The position numbers were made by a program, and so were the translations under genes. Below are positions 14,407 through 22,310 of a stretch of DNA of 33,345 nt, in pieces; the first letter of the stretch is position 1, and the number at the start of each line of letters is the position of its first letter. The stretch spans positions 1,397-34,741 of the forward strand of contig DKJA01000075.1 of assembly GCA_002454505.1 (NCBI GenBank), in the 5' to 3' direction. The stretch comes from Oxalobacteraceae bacterium UBA6704. GTDB taxonomy: Bacteria; Pseudomonadota; Gammaproteobacteria; Burkholderiales; Burkholderiaceae_D. The notes beneath the pieces are model-generated. The model had not been told where the DNA came from, did not search any database, and saw only the letters and a program-made list of their open reading frames with translations.

Positions 14407-16194
14407 ATGAACCGATTCCGTCCCCTCGCCGCCGCACTGTTCCTTGTGCTGGCGCACGCCGCTGCCGCCCCGGTCTCCGCCGAACCGAAGGTGCTGCATG
14501 CGCTGCTGTCCACCGGCGAAACGGGCCTCGACCCGGCCGTCGCCTCCGACCTGGCCAGCCTGTCGCTGCTGGAAAACCTGTTCGACCCGATGCTGCGCTA
14601 CGACTATCTGGCGCGGCCCGTCAAGGTGCGCCCCAATGCGCTGGTGGCGATGCCCACCGTCGATGCGGCCGGCACCACGTGGACGTTCCGTCTGAAACCC
14701 GGCATGCATTTCGCGCCCGATGCGGCGTTCGACGGCAAGCCGCGCGAAGTGACGGCGGCCGATTACCTGTACACGATCCAGCGCCTGTATGACCCGGCGA
14801 TCAAGTCGCCATGGCTGTTCCTGTTCGAGGGCAAGCTGCTCGGCGACGAGGTTTACAAGGACAGGTTCAGCTACGCCACTGCGATCCCGGGCCTCAAGGT
14901 CGTCGACAAGTACACGCTGCAGATCCGCCTGAAGCAGCCGGATCCCGGCTTCCTGTTTTACCTGGCGCTGCCGGCGACGGGCGTGGTGGCACGCGAAGCG
15001 GCCGAAAAATATGGCACGCAACTGGGCAATCATCCGGTCGGCAGCGGCCCGTTCCGCATGGGCGAGTGGAAGCGCAGCGACAGGATCACGCTCGTGGCGA
15101 ACCCGGATTACCACCAGCGCTTCCATGCCGACGACGTGGCACCGGAAAACCGCGCGCTGGCCGCGGCGCTGGAAGGCAAGCGGCTGCCGCTGGTCGACCA
15201 GGTGGAAGTGAAGATCATGGAGGAGTACCAGTCGCGCGTGCTGGGCTACCTGAATGGCGAATTCGACTTCATCGAGCAGGTGCCCGAATCGATGCGCGAC
15301 CTGGTGCTCGATCCGGCGTCGCCGGCGCCCGTGCTGAAGAAGGAACTGGCGCGGCGGGGCATGGTGCTCGAACCGTTCCCCGTGCTGCAGACGTACTACA
15401 TGTGGATGAACATGGAGAACCCCGTCATCGGCGGCTACGGCAAGGACAAGGTGGCGCTGCGCCGCGCCATCGCGCTGGCCTACGACGGCGCGGAAGACGT
15501 GGCACTGCTGAAGAAGGGCCTGGCGCTGCCGGCGCAGACGCCGCTGCCGCCGAACGTGCTGGGCTACGACCCCGCCTACCGCAGCCCGGTGCAGCACAAC
15601 CTGCCGCTGGCGCGCGCGCTGCTGGACCGCTACGGCTACAAGCCGGGCCGCGACGGCTACCGCACGCAGCCCGACGGCACGCCGCTGCTGCTGACGATGC
15701 ACAGCGAACCGTCGATGGTGGGCCGGCTGCGCGACGAACTGTGGCGCAAGACCTTCGAGAACCTGAAGCTGCGCGTGGCGTTCAAGACCGACAAGAAGAC
15801 GGAAATCATCAAGGCTTCGCGCCTGGGCAACGTGATGATGTTCGAGTCGAACTGGCAGGCCGACTTCCCGGATGGCGATAATTTCTATCAGTTGTTGTAT
15901 GGTGGCAACGTCGGGCGGGCGAATTATGCGCGCTTCAACCTGCCTGCCTACAACGTCCGCTACGAGGCGGCGCAGAAGATGGCGGACAGTCCGGCCCGCA
16001 CGAAGTTGTACGACGAGATGGCCGACCTGCTGCACGCCTACAACCCGTGGGTGCTGCTGACGCACCCGATTTCGGCGGATATCCGGCAACCGTGGTTAAA
16101 AAACTACAAGCGGCACCCGGTCGAATTCACAAACTGGCGTTATCTGGATATCGATCTTTCCCAGCGGAACAGCCCCGCTAAAATGGCGCGTTGA
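14407..16194 (+). CDS. ABC transporter substrate-binding protein, family 5 (peptide type)
   Basis: A 595-residue periplasmic binding protein with a signal peptide (about residues 1-25). The mature part has the SBP_bac_5 layout: an N-terminal lobe beginning KVLHALLSTGETGLDPAVASDLASLSLLENLFD (split here only by domain description), HPVGSGPFRMGEWKR at about 212-226, and a C-terminal lobe with YDGAEDVALLKKG near 361-373. Family members bind oligopeptides, dipeptides, murein tripeptide (MppA) or nickel and heme. No permease or ATPase genes are adjacent, so it is an orphan that must use a transporter encoded elsewhere. Placement inside a murein locus makes stem-peptide binding attractive, but this is inference. 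An intrinsic terminator follows (16232-16262). Confidence 0.85.
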   Translation: MNRFRPLAAALFLVLAHAAAAPVSAEPKVLHALLSTGETGLDPAVASDLASLSLLENLFDPMLRYDYLARPVKVRPNALVAMPTVDAAGTTWTFRLKPGMHFAPDAAFDGKPREVTAADYLYTIQRLYDPAIKSPWLFLFEGKLLGDEVYKDRFSYATAIPGLKVVDKYTLQIRLKQPDPGFLFYLALPATGVVAREAAEKYGTQLGNHPVGSGPFRMGEWKRSDRITLVANPDYHQRFHADDVAPENRALAAALEGKRLPLVDQVEVKIMEEYQSRVLGYLNGEFDFIEQVPESMRDLVLDPASPAPVLKKELARRGMVLEPFPVLQTYYMWMNMENPVIGGYGKDKVALRRAIALAYDGAEDVALLKKGLALPAQTPLPPNVLGYDPAYRSPVQHNLPLARALLDRYGYKPGRDGYRTQPDGTPLLLTMHSEPSMVGRLRDELWRKTFENLKLRVAFKTDKKTEIIKASRLGNVMMFESNWQADFPDGDNFYQLLYGGNVGRANYARFNLPAYNVRYEAAQKMADSPARTKLYDEMADLLHAYNPWVLLTHPISADIRQPWLKNYKRHPVEFTNWRYLDIDLSQRNSPAKMAR

Positions 16195-16231
16195 TTGCAT
16201 TTGCTTATTCATTCCATAAAGTTATGGCTGG

Positions 16232-16262
16232 GCCTGCAATATTCATTGGCAGGCGCGTTTTT
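16232..16262 (+). terminator. Intrinsic terminator after the solute-binding protein gene
   Basis: GCCTGCAAT (16232-16240) pairs with ATTGGCAGGC (16245-16254), with one bulged G and a 4-nt loop. The stem is followed by GCG and five T residues (16258-16262). It separates the binding-protein gene from the TonB receptor gene. Confidence 0.65.
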
Positions 16263-16385
16263 CATCGCGCTAACCTGAGTCGGTAGGGACAACGCGATGC
16301 CATGACATTGCAGCCCGACCAGCCACGTGCAAGCCGGAATGACGAGGGCCGTCTTGCACCAGTAAACATTCATCGGGAGAAGGTC

Positions 16386-19139
16386 GTGAAGGTAAAGAAG
16401 CTTGCGCACATGATTGCGCTGATTGGCATCGCGGGCACAGCGATTGCGCAGGACGCGGCGCAGCCGATCCAGCGCGTGGAAATCACCGGCAGCAGCATCA
16501 AGCGCGTGGCGAAGGAAGGCGCGTTGCCCGTCCAGACCATCACGTTCGACACGATCCAGAAGTCGGGTGTGACGGATGCGGAATCGCTGCTGCGGCTGAT
16601 CTCGGCCAACGGCACCGGCGCCGACAACATGACCTCGGGGAACAATGTGTTCGGCGCGGATGCCGACCGCACGTCCGGCGGCGCGTCGTTCGCGTCGCTG
16701 CGCGGCCTGGGCCCGAACGCCACGCTGGTGCTGCTGAACGGCCGCCGCATGGGCAATAACGGCGGCAGCGGCAAGGCTGTCGACCTGAACTCGATCCCGC
16801 TGGCGGCGATCCAGCGCGTGGAAATCCTCAAGGATGGCGCCTCGGCCATCTACGGCACCGATGCGATCGGCGGCGTGATCAACTTCATCCTCAAGACGGA
16901 TTACCAGGGCCTGGAAGCATCGACCACGCTGAACGGTACCGAAGAGGGCGGCGGCATGCAGCGCCGCTATTCGCTGCTGGGCGGCGTCGGCGACCTGAAC
17001 AAGGATGGCTGGAACGTGATGGCCACGGTGACGCGCGACGTCAACGACAAGCTGTCGTCCAGCCAGCGCGACTTCGCCAACGGCTACCAGCCGGGCCGCG
17101 GCCTGTCGCCGGACACCACCGGCACGCCGTACGCCAACATCCTTACCGGTGCCGGCACGGCACTGGGCACCGGTTTCCAGATGCCGGGCGACAGCACGAC
17201 CTATCTGCAGGCCGGCCTGCTGAGCCTGCAAGGCAAGTGCGATTCCGTCGCCGGCCAGTCGCAGTACGCGAGCCAGCTGTGGACCAACGTCACGCCGATC
17301 ACCCGCACGAAATATTCCTGCGCCTACGACTACGGCGGCGACTACGTGATGAGCTTCCCGGTGGAGCGCACCAGCGCCGTGTCGCGCGGCACGTTCAAGA
17401 TCAACGACGATCACAAGATCTTCGTCGAGCTGCTGGGCTCGCGCACGGAAACGACGGCCGAGCTGACGCCGATGCAGATCTCCACCAGCCTGGCCAACGG
17501 CGGCGCCTACCCCGTCAACGGTCCGTACTACCAGAGCCTGCAGCAGTACATCGGCTCCTACGACCCGACCAAGCCGATCATCTACAAATGGCGCGCCAAT
17601 CCGTGGGGCAACCGCACGCAGGACGTCACCAGCGACAACTACCGCGCGCTCATCGCCGCCGAAGGCACCATTGCCGGCAAGTGGGACTACAAGGTGGGCC
17701 TGTCGAAATCGGGCAGCAAGGCGCAGGTCGACCTGGTCGACGGCTACGGCTACACGAACCAGATCTACTCCGCGCTGGGCAGCGGCGTCATCAATCCATG
17801 GTCGGCTGACGGCAGCCAGACGCAGCAGGCGCAGGACCTGATCGAATCGACCAAGTACTACGGCGCCTTCCAGCACGGCCGCACGACGATGACGCAGCTG
17901 GACGGCTCGATCTCCGGCGAAGTGTTCAACCTGCCGGCCGGCGCGGTGTCGATGGCGGCGGGCTTCGACCTGCGCAAGGAAACCTACGGCTTCGCGCAGG
18001 ACGTCGATGCGACGCAGATCCTGCTGGCGCCGGGCAACGCCAACCTGGACCAGGCGACGCGCTACATCCGCGCCGTCTACGCCGAAGCGCTGGTGCCGGT
18101 GCTGAAGGACCTGGAAGTGCAGCTGGCGATCCGCCGCGACAACTACAGCCTGATCGGCGCGACGACGAACCCGAAAGTGGCCTTCCGCTACCAGCCCAAG
18201 GACTGGCTGCTGTTCCGCGGCTCCGCCAACAAGGGCTTCCTGGCGCCGAGCTTCGCCCAGCTGTACGCGGGCCGGCTGTCGCAGGAACTGCCGAACGGCG
18301 TGATCGACCAGGAAGGCTGCGCGGCGCATCCGGGCAACCCCGACTTCTGCGCGATTCCCCGCCTGGACTACAACACCGGCGGCAACCCGAACCTGAAGCC
18401 GGAAACGTCGAAGCAGGGCACGCTGGGCGTCGTCATCGAACCGTTCAAGAACTTCTCGGCATCGTTCGACTGGTGGGCCATCAACATCAAGGACCGCATC
18501 CTGAACCGCACGCCGCAGATCGTGCTGCAGAACTACCAGTACCTGAACCAGTACATCATCCGCGACCCGGCCACCGGCGCGATCGACCACGTGGAAGCGG
18601 GCTGGATCAATGCGGCCGGCCTGAAGACGCGCGGCGTCGACGTGGGCCTGCGCTACGACGGCAACTACAGCGGCTACAAGTACGCGGCCGTGCTGGACGG
18701 CACGTACATGGACAGCTTCAAGTTCGCCGAGTTCGAAGGCCAGGAGTACAAGGAACAGGTGAGCCAGTTCAGCACGCGCGACATCTACCTGCGCTGGAAG
18801 CACAACGCCAGCTTCACGGTGTCGAAAGGCGACTGGAGCGGCCTGCTGATGCAGCGCTACGCCACCGGCTACAACGACCAGATCCCGAACGGCGGCAAGA
18901 GCGGCTTCCCGGAAGGATTCGATCCACGCGTGCACCACTACACCAAGTACGACCTGTCCGGCACGTACACGGGCTTCAAGAACACGACGATCACCGTCGG
19001 CATCCAGAACCTGTTCGACGAAGACCCGCCGTTCACCGCGCACAACGTCGACGAAGTGGTGGGCGCCGGCTGGGATCCCCGCGTGGCGGACCCGCGCGGC
19101 CGGTCGCTGTCGTTCAACCTGAAGTACAAGTTCTTCTGA
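16386..19139 (+). CDS. TonB-dependent outer-membrane receptor
   Basis: A 917-residue receptor starting with GTG behind GGGAGAAGG (16375-16383). The signal peptide spans about residues 1-21 (ending AIA). The plug domain (about 40-170) starts with the common IQRVEITGSSIKRV stretch and contains LRGLGPNATLVLLNGRR and VEILKDGASAIYGTDAIGGVINF. The rest is a 22-strand barrel ending in LKYKFF, with the terminal Phe expected for BAM assembly. There is no STN signalling domain, so it is a transporter rather than a transducer. Substrates of this subfamily (often called Oar- or CirA-like) are mostly unknown, including peptides and carbohydrates. The LD-carboxypeptidase gene begins 1 nt after its stop, which suggests muropeptide or stem-peptide uptake. 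That substrate is inference. The frame is open upstream to 16302, but no ribosome site supports a longer protein. Confidence 0.88.
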   Translation: MKVKKLAHMIALIGIAGTAIAQDAAQPIQRVEITGSSIKRVAKEGALPVQTITFDTIQKSGVTDAESLLRLISANGTGADNMTSGNNVFGADADRTSGGASFASLRGLGPNATLVLLNGRRMGNNGGSGKAVDLNSIPLAAIQRVEILKDGASAIYGTDAIGGVINFILKTDYQGLEASTTLNGTEEGGGMQRRYSLLGGVGDLNKDGWNVMATVTRDVNDKLSSSQRDFANGYQPGRGLSPDTTGTPYANILTGAGTALGTGFQMPGDSTTYLQAGLLSLQGKCDSVAGQSQYASQLWTNVTPITRTKYSCAYDYGGDYVMSFPVERTSAVSRGTFKINDDHKIFVELLGSRTETTAELTPMQISTSLANGGAYPVNGPYYQSLQQYIGSYDPTKPIIYKWRANPWGNRTQDVTSDNYRALIAAEGTIAGKWDYKVGLSKSGSKAQVDLVDGYGYTNQIYSALGSGVINPWSADGSQTQQAQDLIESTKYYGAFQHGRTTMTQLDGSISGEVFNLPAGAVSMAAGFDLRKETYGFAQDVDATQILLAPGNANLDQATRYIRAVYAEALVPVLKDLEVQLAIRRDNYSLIGATTNPKVAFRYQPKDWLLFRGSANKGFLAPSFAQLYAGRLSQELPNGVIDQEGCAAHPGNPDFCAIPRLDYNTGGNPNLKPETSKQGTLGVVIEPFKNFSASFDWWAINIKDRILNRTPQIVLQNYQYLNQYIIRDPATGAIDHVEAGWINAAGLKTRGVDVGLRYDGNYSGYKYAAVLDGTYMDSFKFAEFEGQEYKEQVSQFSTRDIYLRWKHNASFTVSKGDWSGLLMQRYATGYNDQIPNGGKSGFPEGFDPRVHHYTKYDLSGTYTGFKNTTITVGIQNLFDEDPPFTAHNVDEVVGAGWDPRVADPRGRSLSFNLKYKFF

Positions 19140-19140
19140 T

Positions 19141-20211
19141 TTGAACGTCAGCCGACGCAGCTTTGGCCGCCTGGCGGCGGCCACGCTGGCCCTCCCCACA
19201 GCCACCGGCGTGCTCGCAGCGCCGGTGGCTGCTTCACGTTCACGCAAGGCGCAGCCGATGCCACTGATCAAACCGCGCCGGCTGCTGCCCGGCGACACCG
19301 TCGGCCTGATCGCGCCGGCCGGGCATGTGTCGCAGGAGTCCATCGACAAGGCGATTGCCAATGTGGAGTCGCTGGGCTTTGTCGCGAAACTGGGCAATCA
19401 TCTGCTGGAGGTGCGCGGCAATTACGCCGGGCTGTGGCAGCACCGGCTTCAGGATCTGCATGCGATGTTTGCCGACCCGGCCGTCAAGGCGATCTGGGCG
19501 ATCCGCGGCGGCTCCGGTGCGATGCAGCTGCTGCCGCATATCGATTACGCGCTGATCCGGAAGCACCCGAAAATCCTCGTCGGCTATTCCGACATCACCG
19601 CGCTGCACCTGGCGATCCACCGGCACACGGGGCTGGTGACGTTCCACGGGCCGGTGGGGATGTCGACGCTGTCCGATTACGCCGCCACGCACCTGCTGAA
19701 CGTGCTGACGCGGCCGGAGGCCGAGTACACGATCCCGATGGCGCTGGAAAATTCCCGCCGCGCCGAAACCGAGCCCTGGTATGCGATGCGCACCGTGGTG
19801 CCTGGCACCGCGACGGGACGGCTGATCGGCGGCAACCTGTGCCTCGTCGCCGCGCTGGCCGGTACGCCGTATGCAGCCGATACTGCCGGCGCGCTGCTGT
19901 TCCTCGAGGAGGTGAACGAGGAGCCGTACCGTGTCGACCGCATGCTGATGCAGCTGGACATGAATCATCCGCTGCGCAATGCCGCCGGCGTCATGCTGGG
20001 CATCTTCGAAGGCTGCGGACCGTCCGACGACGGGCCGTCGCTGACGCTGGACGAGACGACGGACCAGCATTTGCAGGCGCTGGCGATCCCGGCGGTGACC
20101 GGCTACTCGTTCGGCCATATCCGCAACCAGTTCACGCTGCCGGTCGGCATCCGCGCCCGGCTGGATACGCAGCGGCAGACGGTGACGTTGCTGGAGGCGG
20201 CGGTCAGCTGA
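19141..20211 (+). CDS. ldcA: LD-carboxypeptidase (S66 family) with Tat signal
   Basis: A 356-residue serine peptidase of the S66/LdcA family, which removes the terminal D-Ala from murein tetrapeptides. The nucleophile is Ser150 in VGYSDIT; the expected Glu lies in LFLEEVNEEPYRVDR (near 263) and the His in GYSFGHIRNQ (near 323). The extended N-terminus has a twin-arginine motif, SRRSFGR at residues 4-10, a hydrophobic stretch, and a likely cleavage region around AAPVAA, so export to the periplasm is predicted. E. coli LdcA is cytoplasmic and about 300 residues. The start TTG at 19141 lies one base after the TonB receptor stop, indicating coupling. The alternative ATG at 19258 (Met40) would give a cytoplasmic 317-residue enzyme and has AAGG upstream; the in-frame Tat signal favours the longer form. 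The usual RGGYG reads RGGSG. Confidence 0.87.
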   Translation: MNVSRRSFGRLAAATLALPTATGVLAAPVAASRSRKAQPMPLIKPRRLLPGDTVGLIAPAGHVSQESIDKAIANVESLGFVAKLGNHLLEVRGNYAGLWQHRLQDLHAMFADPAVKAIWAIRGGSGAMQLLPHIDYALIRKHPKILVGYSDITALHLAIHRHTGLVTFHGPVGMSTLSDYAATHLLNVLTRPEAEYTIPMALENSRRAETEPWYAMRTVVPGTATGRLIGGNLCLVAALAGTPYAADTAGALLFLEEVNEEPYRVDRMLMQLDMNHPLRNAAGVMLGIFEGCGPSDDGPSLTLDETTDQHLQALAIPAVTGYSFGHIRNQFTLPVGIRARLDTQRQTVTLLEAAVS

Positions 20212-20221
20212 GGGGCGGGTT

Positions 20222-20450
20222 GTGTCACCTGGTGCCAGGCACCAAGTGTCGTCACCTGGTGCCTGGCACCAAGTGTCCAAGTGTCGGTATCGAGCTGAAG
20301 CCTTATGGATGAGTTCGCATCAGATGTTGCCCGTCAGATGGTGCCAGGCACCATCTGACGACGCATCATATGACGGTATCGGGCTGTGTCACACGGTGCC
20401 AGGCACCATCTGACGAGGCACCCGTCACCACGTGCCTGGCACCATCTGAC
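20222..20450. repeat. REP-like palindrome cluster 1 (GTGCCWGGCAC family), next to RAYT
   Basis: Five copies of a palindrome with core GTGCCWGGCAC lie at 20231-20243, 20258-20270, 20339-20352, 20395-20407 and 20432-20442, with arms extending to GTCA and TGAC. The copy at 20333-20359 is a perfect 13+1+13 inverted repeat (left arm GTCAGATGGTGCC). They fill the 336-nt gap between ldcA and the RAYT transposase gene at 20548. Remaining sequence in the gap shows no gene. Arms vary (AAGTGTC or ATCTGAC), and the central base alternates T/A, which only reflects orientation. Confidence 0.85.
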
Positions 20451-20547
20451 ACCGCCCCAACACCCAGCACGGACGCGAAAAAGTTGCGCTCGCCGCGCTG
20501 ATGCCTGTCAGGCCCGGCATTGGTATCCCTGCTAGCGTGGATACATC

Positions 20548-21309
20548 ATGGGCCGACCTCTACGACTGCAATTTCCTGGCGCCGTCTATCACGTGACGGC
20601 GCGGGGCAACCGCCGGACGAATATCTTCGTCGACGAGCGGGATCATGACGTCTGGCTCGGCATGCTCGAAGAGGCCACAAAGCGCTTCCGCATCGTCGTG
20701 CATGGCTATTGCCTGATGGGGAACCACTATCACATGATGGTCGAGACGCCGTTGGCGAATCTCTCGGCTGCAATGCATTACCTCAACGGAACGTACGCGA
20801 AATACTTCAACCGCCGCTACGGACTCACCGGCCACCTGTTCCAGGGCCGGTTCCATTCCGTGCTGGCCGAGCGCGACGAGCAGGTGCTCGAGCTGGCCCG
20901 CTACATCGTGCTGAACCCGGTCCGCGCGGAACTGGTCGCACATCCGGGGGACTGGCGCTGGAGCAGCTACCGCGCCATGAGCGGCGCCAGCGTTCCGCCA
21001 TTATGGCTCCACACCGCCTGGGTGCTCGAACAGTTCGGAGGCATCCGCGACCGCTCGATTGCTGCCTACATCCGCTTCGTCGATGCCGGCATCGGGCTGC
21101 CGCCGCCAGGCAAGCCGCGTCGGCGTCCGCCGCTCGACAGGTCGGCCGTCCCGGCGCTGGGCGAAATCGAACGCAGCCATGCGTCGCGGAATGCCGGCAT
21201 CGTTGCCGCCCATGCCACCGCGGCGTACAGCCGCGAGCAGATCGCCCGTCATTTCGCCGTGTCGGCAAGGACGGTCACGCGGATAACCAAGGCAGGCAGG
21301 CCAGATTGA
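20548..21309 (+). CDS. REP-associated tyrosine transposase (RAYT, Y1/HUH family)
   Basis: A 253-residue single-strand transposase of the Y1_Tnp/TnpA-REP family. The start MGRPLRLQFPGAVYHVTARGN is typical. The HUH metal motif is His60-Tyr61-His62 in GNHYHMMVE. The catalytic tyrosine is most likely Tyr119 in ARYIVLNPVRA, matching Tyr115 of the E. coli enzyme by context. The stretch YFNRRYGLTGHLFQGRF (86-102) is the family signature. Residues about 214-250 (AAYSREQIARHFAVSARTVTRI) form a C-terminal helix-turn-helix not found in the shorter E. coli RAYT. RAYTs are usually single-copy, domesticated enzymes that act on REP palindromes in the genome. The frame is intact, and a cluster of five palindromes abuts its 5' side, with related clusters near 26.7 and 29.1 kb. 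No clear ribosome site precedes the ATG. Confidence 0.92.
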   Translation: MGRPLRLQFPGAVYHVTARGNRRTNIFVDERDHDVWLGMLEEATKRFRIVVHGYCLMGNHYHMMVETPLANLSAAMHYLNGTYAKYFNRRYGLTGHLFQGRFHSVLAERDEQVLELARYIVLNPVRAELVAHPGDWRWSSYRAMSGASVPPLWLHTAWVLEQFGGIRDRSIAAYIRFVDAGIGLPPPGKPRRRPPLDRSAVPALGEIERSHASRNAGIVAAHATAAYSREQIARHFAVSARTVTRITKAGRPD

Positions 21310-21376
21310 TCGCTCAGGATCGGCCTGCCGGCGCAGGATGCCGCTCAGCCGGGCGGCGTCCCGGCAGCGCCGTCGG

Positions 21377-21382
21377 TAGAAT
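21377..21382 (+). promoter_or_regulatory. Candidate -10 element for the YihY-family gene (leaderless)
   Basis: TAGAAT ends 7 nt before the ATG at 21390 with no ribosome site between, a layout expected for leaderless transcripts. No -35 is recognisable. Confidence 0.35.
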
Positions 21383-21389
21383 TGGCCGC

Positions 21390-22310
21390 ATGCCCATTCT
21401 TAACCGCCAGGCCGTCGGCATCGTGCTGGGCCACCCGCTGCGTTTCGTGCTGCAATGCCTGAAAGGTTTCCGCGCAAACCAGGGCTTGTTGCTGGCGGGC
21501 GCAGTTGCTTATTATTCGCTGCTGTCGATCGTGCCGCTGCTGATGCTGGTCGTGGTGGCGCTGTCGCACGTGATCGATCCGGCCGAGCTGCTGGAGACGA
21601 TCGGACACTATCTCGAATGGCTGGTGCCCGGCCAGTCGAAGGCGATCGTCACCGAGGTGGCGCATTTCCTCGAACACCGCGATCTGGTCGGCTGGCTGCT
21701 CGTGCTGACGATGCTGTTTTTCAGCTCGCTCGCGTTTTCCGTGCTGGAAAGCGCGATGTGCGTCATTTTTTTGCACCGCGCAGCCGTACGGCGGCGCCAT
21801 TACCTGATCTCGGCGATGCTGCCGTACTGCTACATCCTGTGTCTCGGCGTCGGTGCGCTCGTCGTCACGCTGGTGGCCGGCAGCCTGCAGGTGATCGGCG
21901 CGGAAAGCGTGCGGCTGTTCGGCTGGTCGTGGTCGCTGCACGGGCTGTCCGGCGCGCTGCTTTATCTGCTGGGGCTGTCGGGCGAAGTGCTGCTGCTGTC
22001 ATCCATCTATATGGTGATGCCGGTCGGCAGGCTGAGCTGGCAGCATGCGCTGATCGGCGGCGTCACCGCCACGGTGCTGTGGGAGATCGCGCGGCATGTG
22101 CTGGTGTGGTATTTCTCCACATTGTCGCAGGTGAACGTCGTGTACGGGTCGATGACGACGGCCATCGTCGTGATGTTCAGCCTGGAAATCGGCGCCACGC
22201 TGCTGCTGTTCGGCGCGCAGGTGATTGCGGAGTACGAGAAAGTGGTGCGCGGCTGTCCGCTGGGTTCACCGCCATCGGTTACGCCCAAGCGGGAGGCAAA
22301 TCGATCGTGA
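21390..22310 (+). CDS. YihY/BrkB-family inner membrane protein
   Basis: A 306-residue membrane protein of the YihY/virulence factor BrkB family (PF03631), with about six transmembrane helices. Typical motifs are GLLLAGAVAYYSLLSIVPLLML near residues 31-52 (described in parts), LLFLGAQ-type wording here as LLLFGAQVIAEYEK near 274-287, and a conserved VYGSMTTAIVVM segment near 250-261. Older annotations call this ribonuclease BN, which is incorrect for the E. coli protein. Molecular function is unsettled. The start ATG at 21390 is chosen by the family N-terminus. Its 3' end overlaps the convergent sensor-kinase gene by 32 nt. Confidence 0.85.
   Translation: MPILNRQAVGIVLGHPLRFVLQCLKGFRANQGLLLAGAVAYYSLLSIVPLLMLVVVALSHVIDPAELLETIGHYLEWLVPGQSKAIVTEVAHFLEHRDLVGWLLVLTMLFFSSLAFSVLESAMCVIFLHRAAVRRRHYLISAMLPYCYILCLGVGALVVTLVAGSLQVIGAESVRLFGWSWSLHGLSGALLYLLGLSGEVLLLSSIYMVMPVGRLSWQHALIGGVTATVLWEIARHVLVWYFSTLSQVNVVYGSMTTAIVVMFSLEIGATLLLFGAQVIAEYEKVVRGCPLGSPPSVTPKREANRS

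Noticed and set aside
16209..19397. Very long open frame antisense to the TonB receptor gene (over 1000 codons)
   Set aside because: It mirrors a high-GC coding sequence, has Arg/Ala/His-rich low-complexity translation, no family motifs and no ribosome site. The plus-strand receptor explains the region fully.
20548..21309. IS200/IS605 insertion sequence
   Set aside because: The protein has the RAYT signature and a C-terminal helix-turn-helix, there is no tnpB, and the flanks are clustered REP-type palindromes rather than defined element ends.
21391..22310. Ribonuclease BN annotation for the YihY-family gene
   Set aside because: That label comes from an old misassignment; the protein is a polytopic membrane protein with no nuclease motif.
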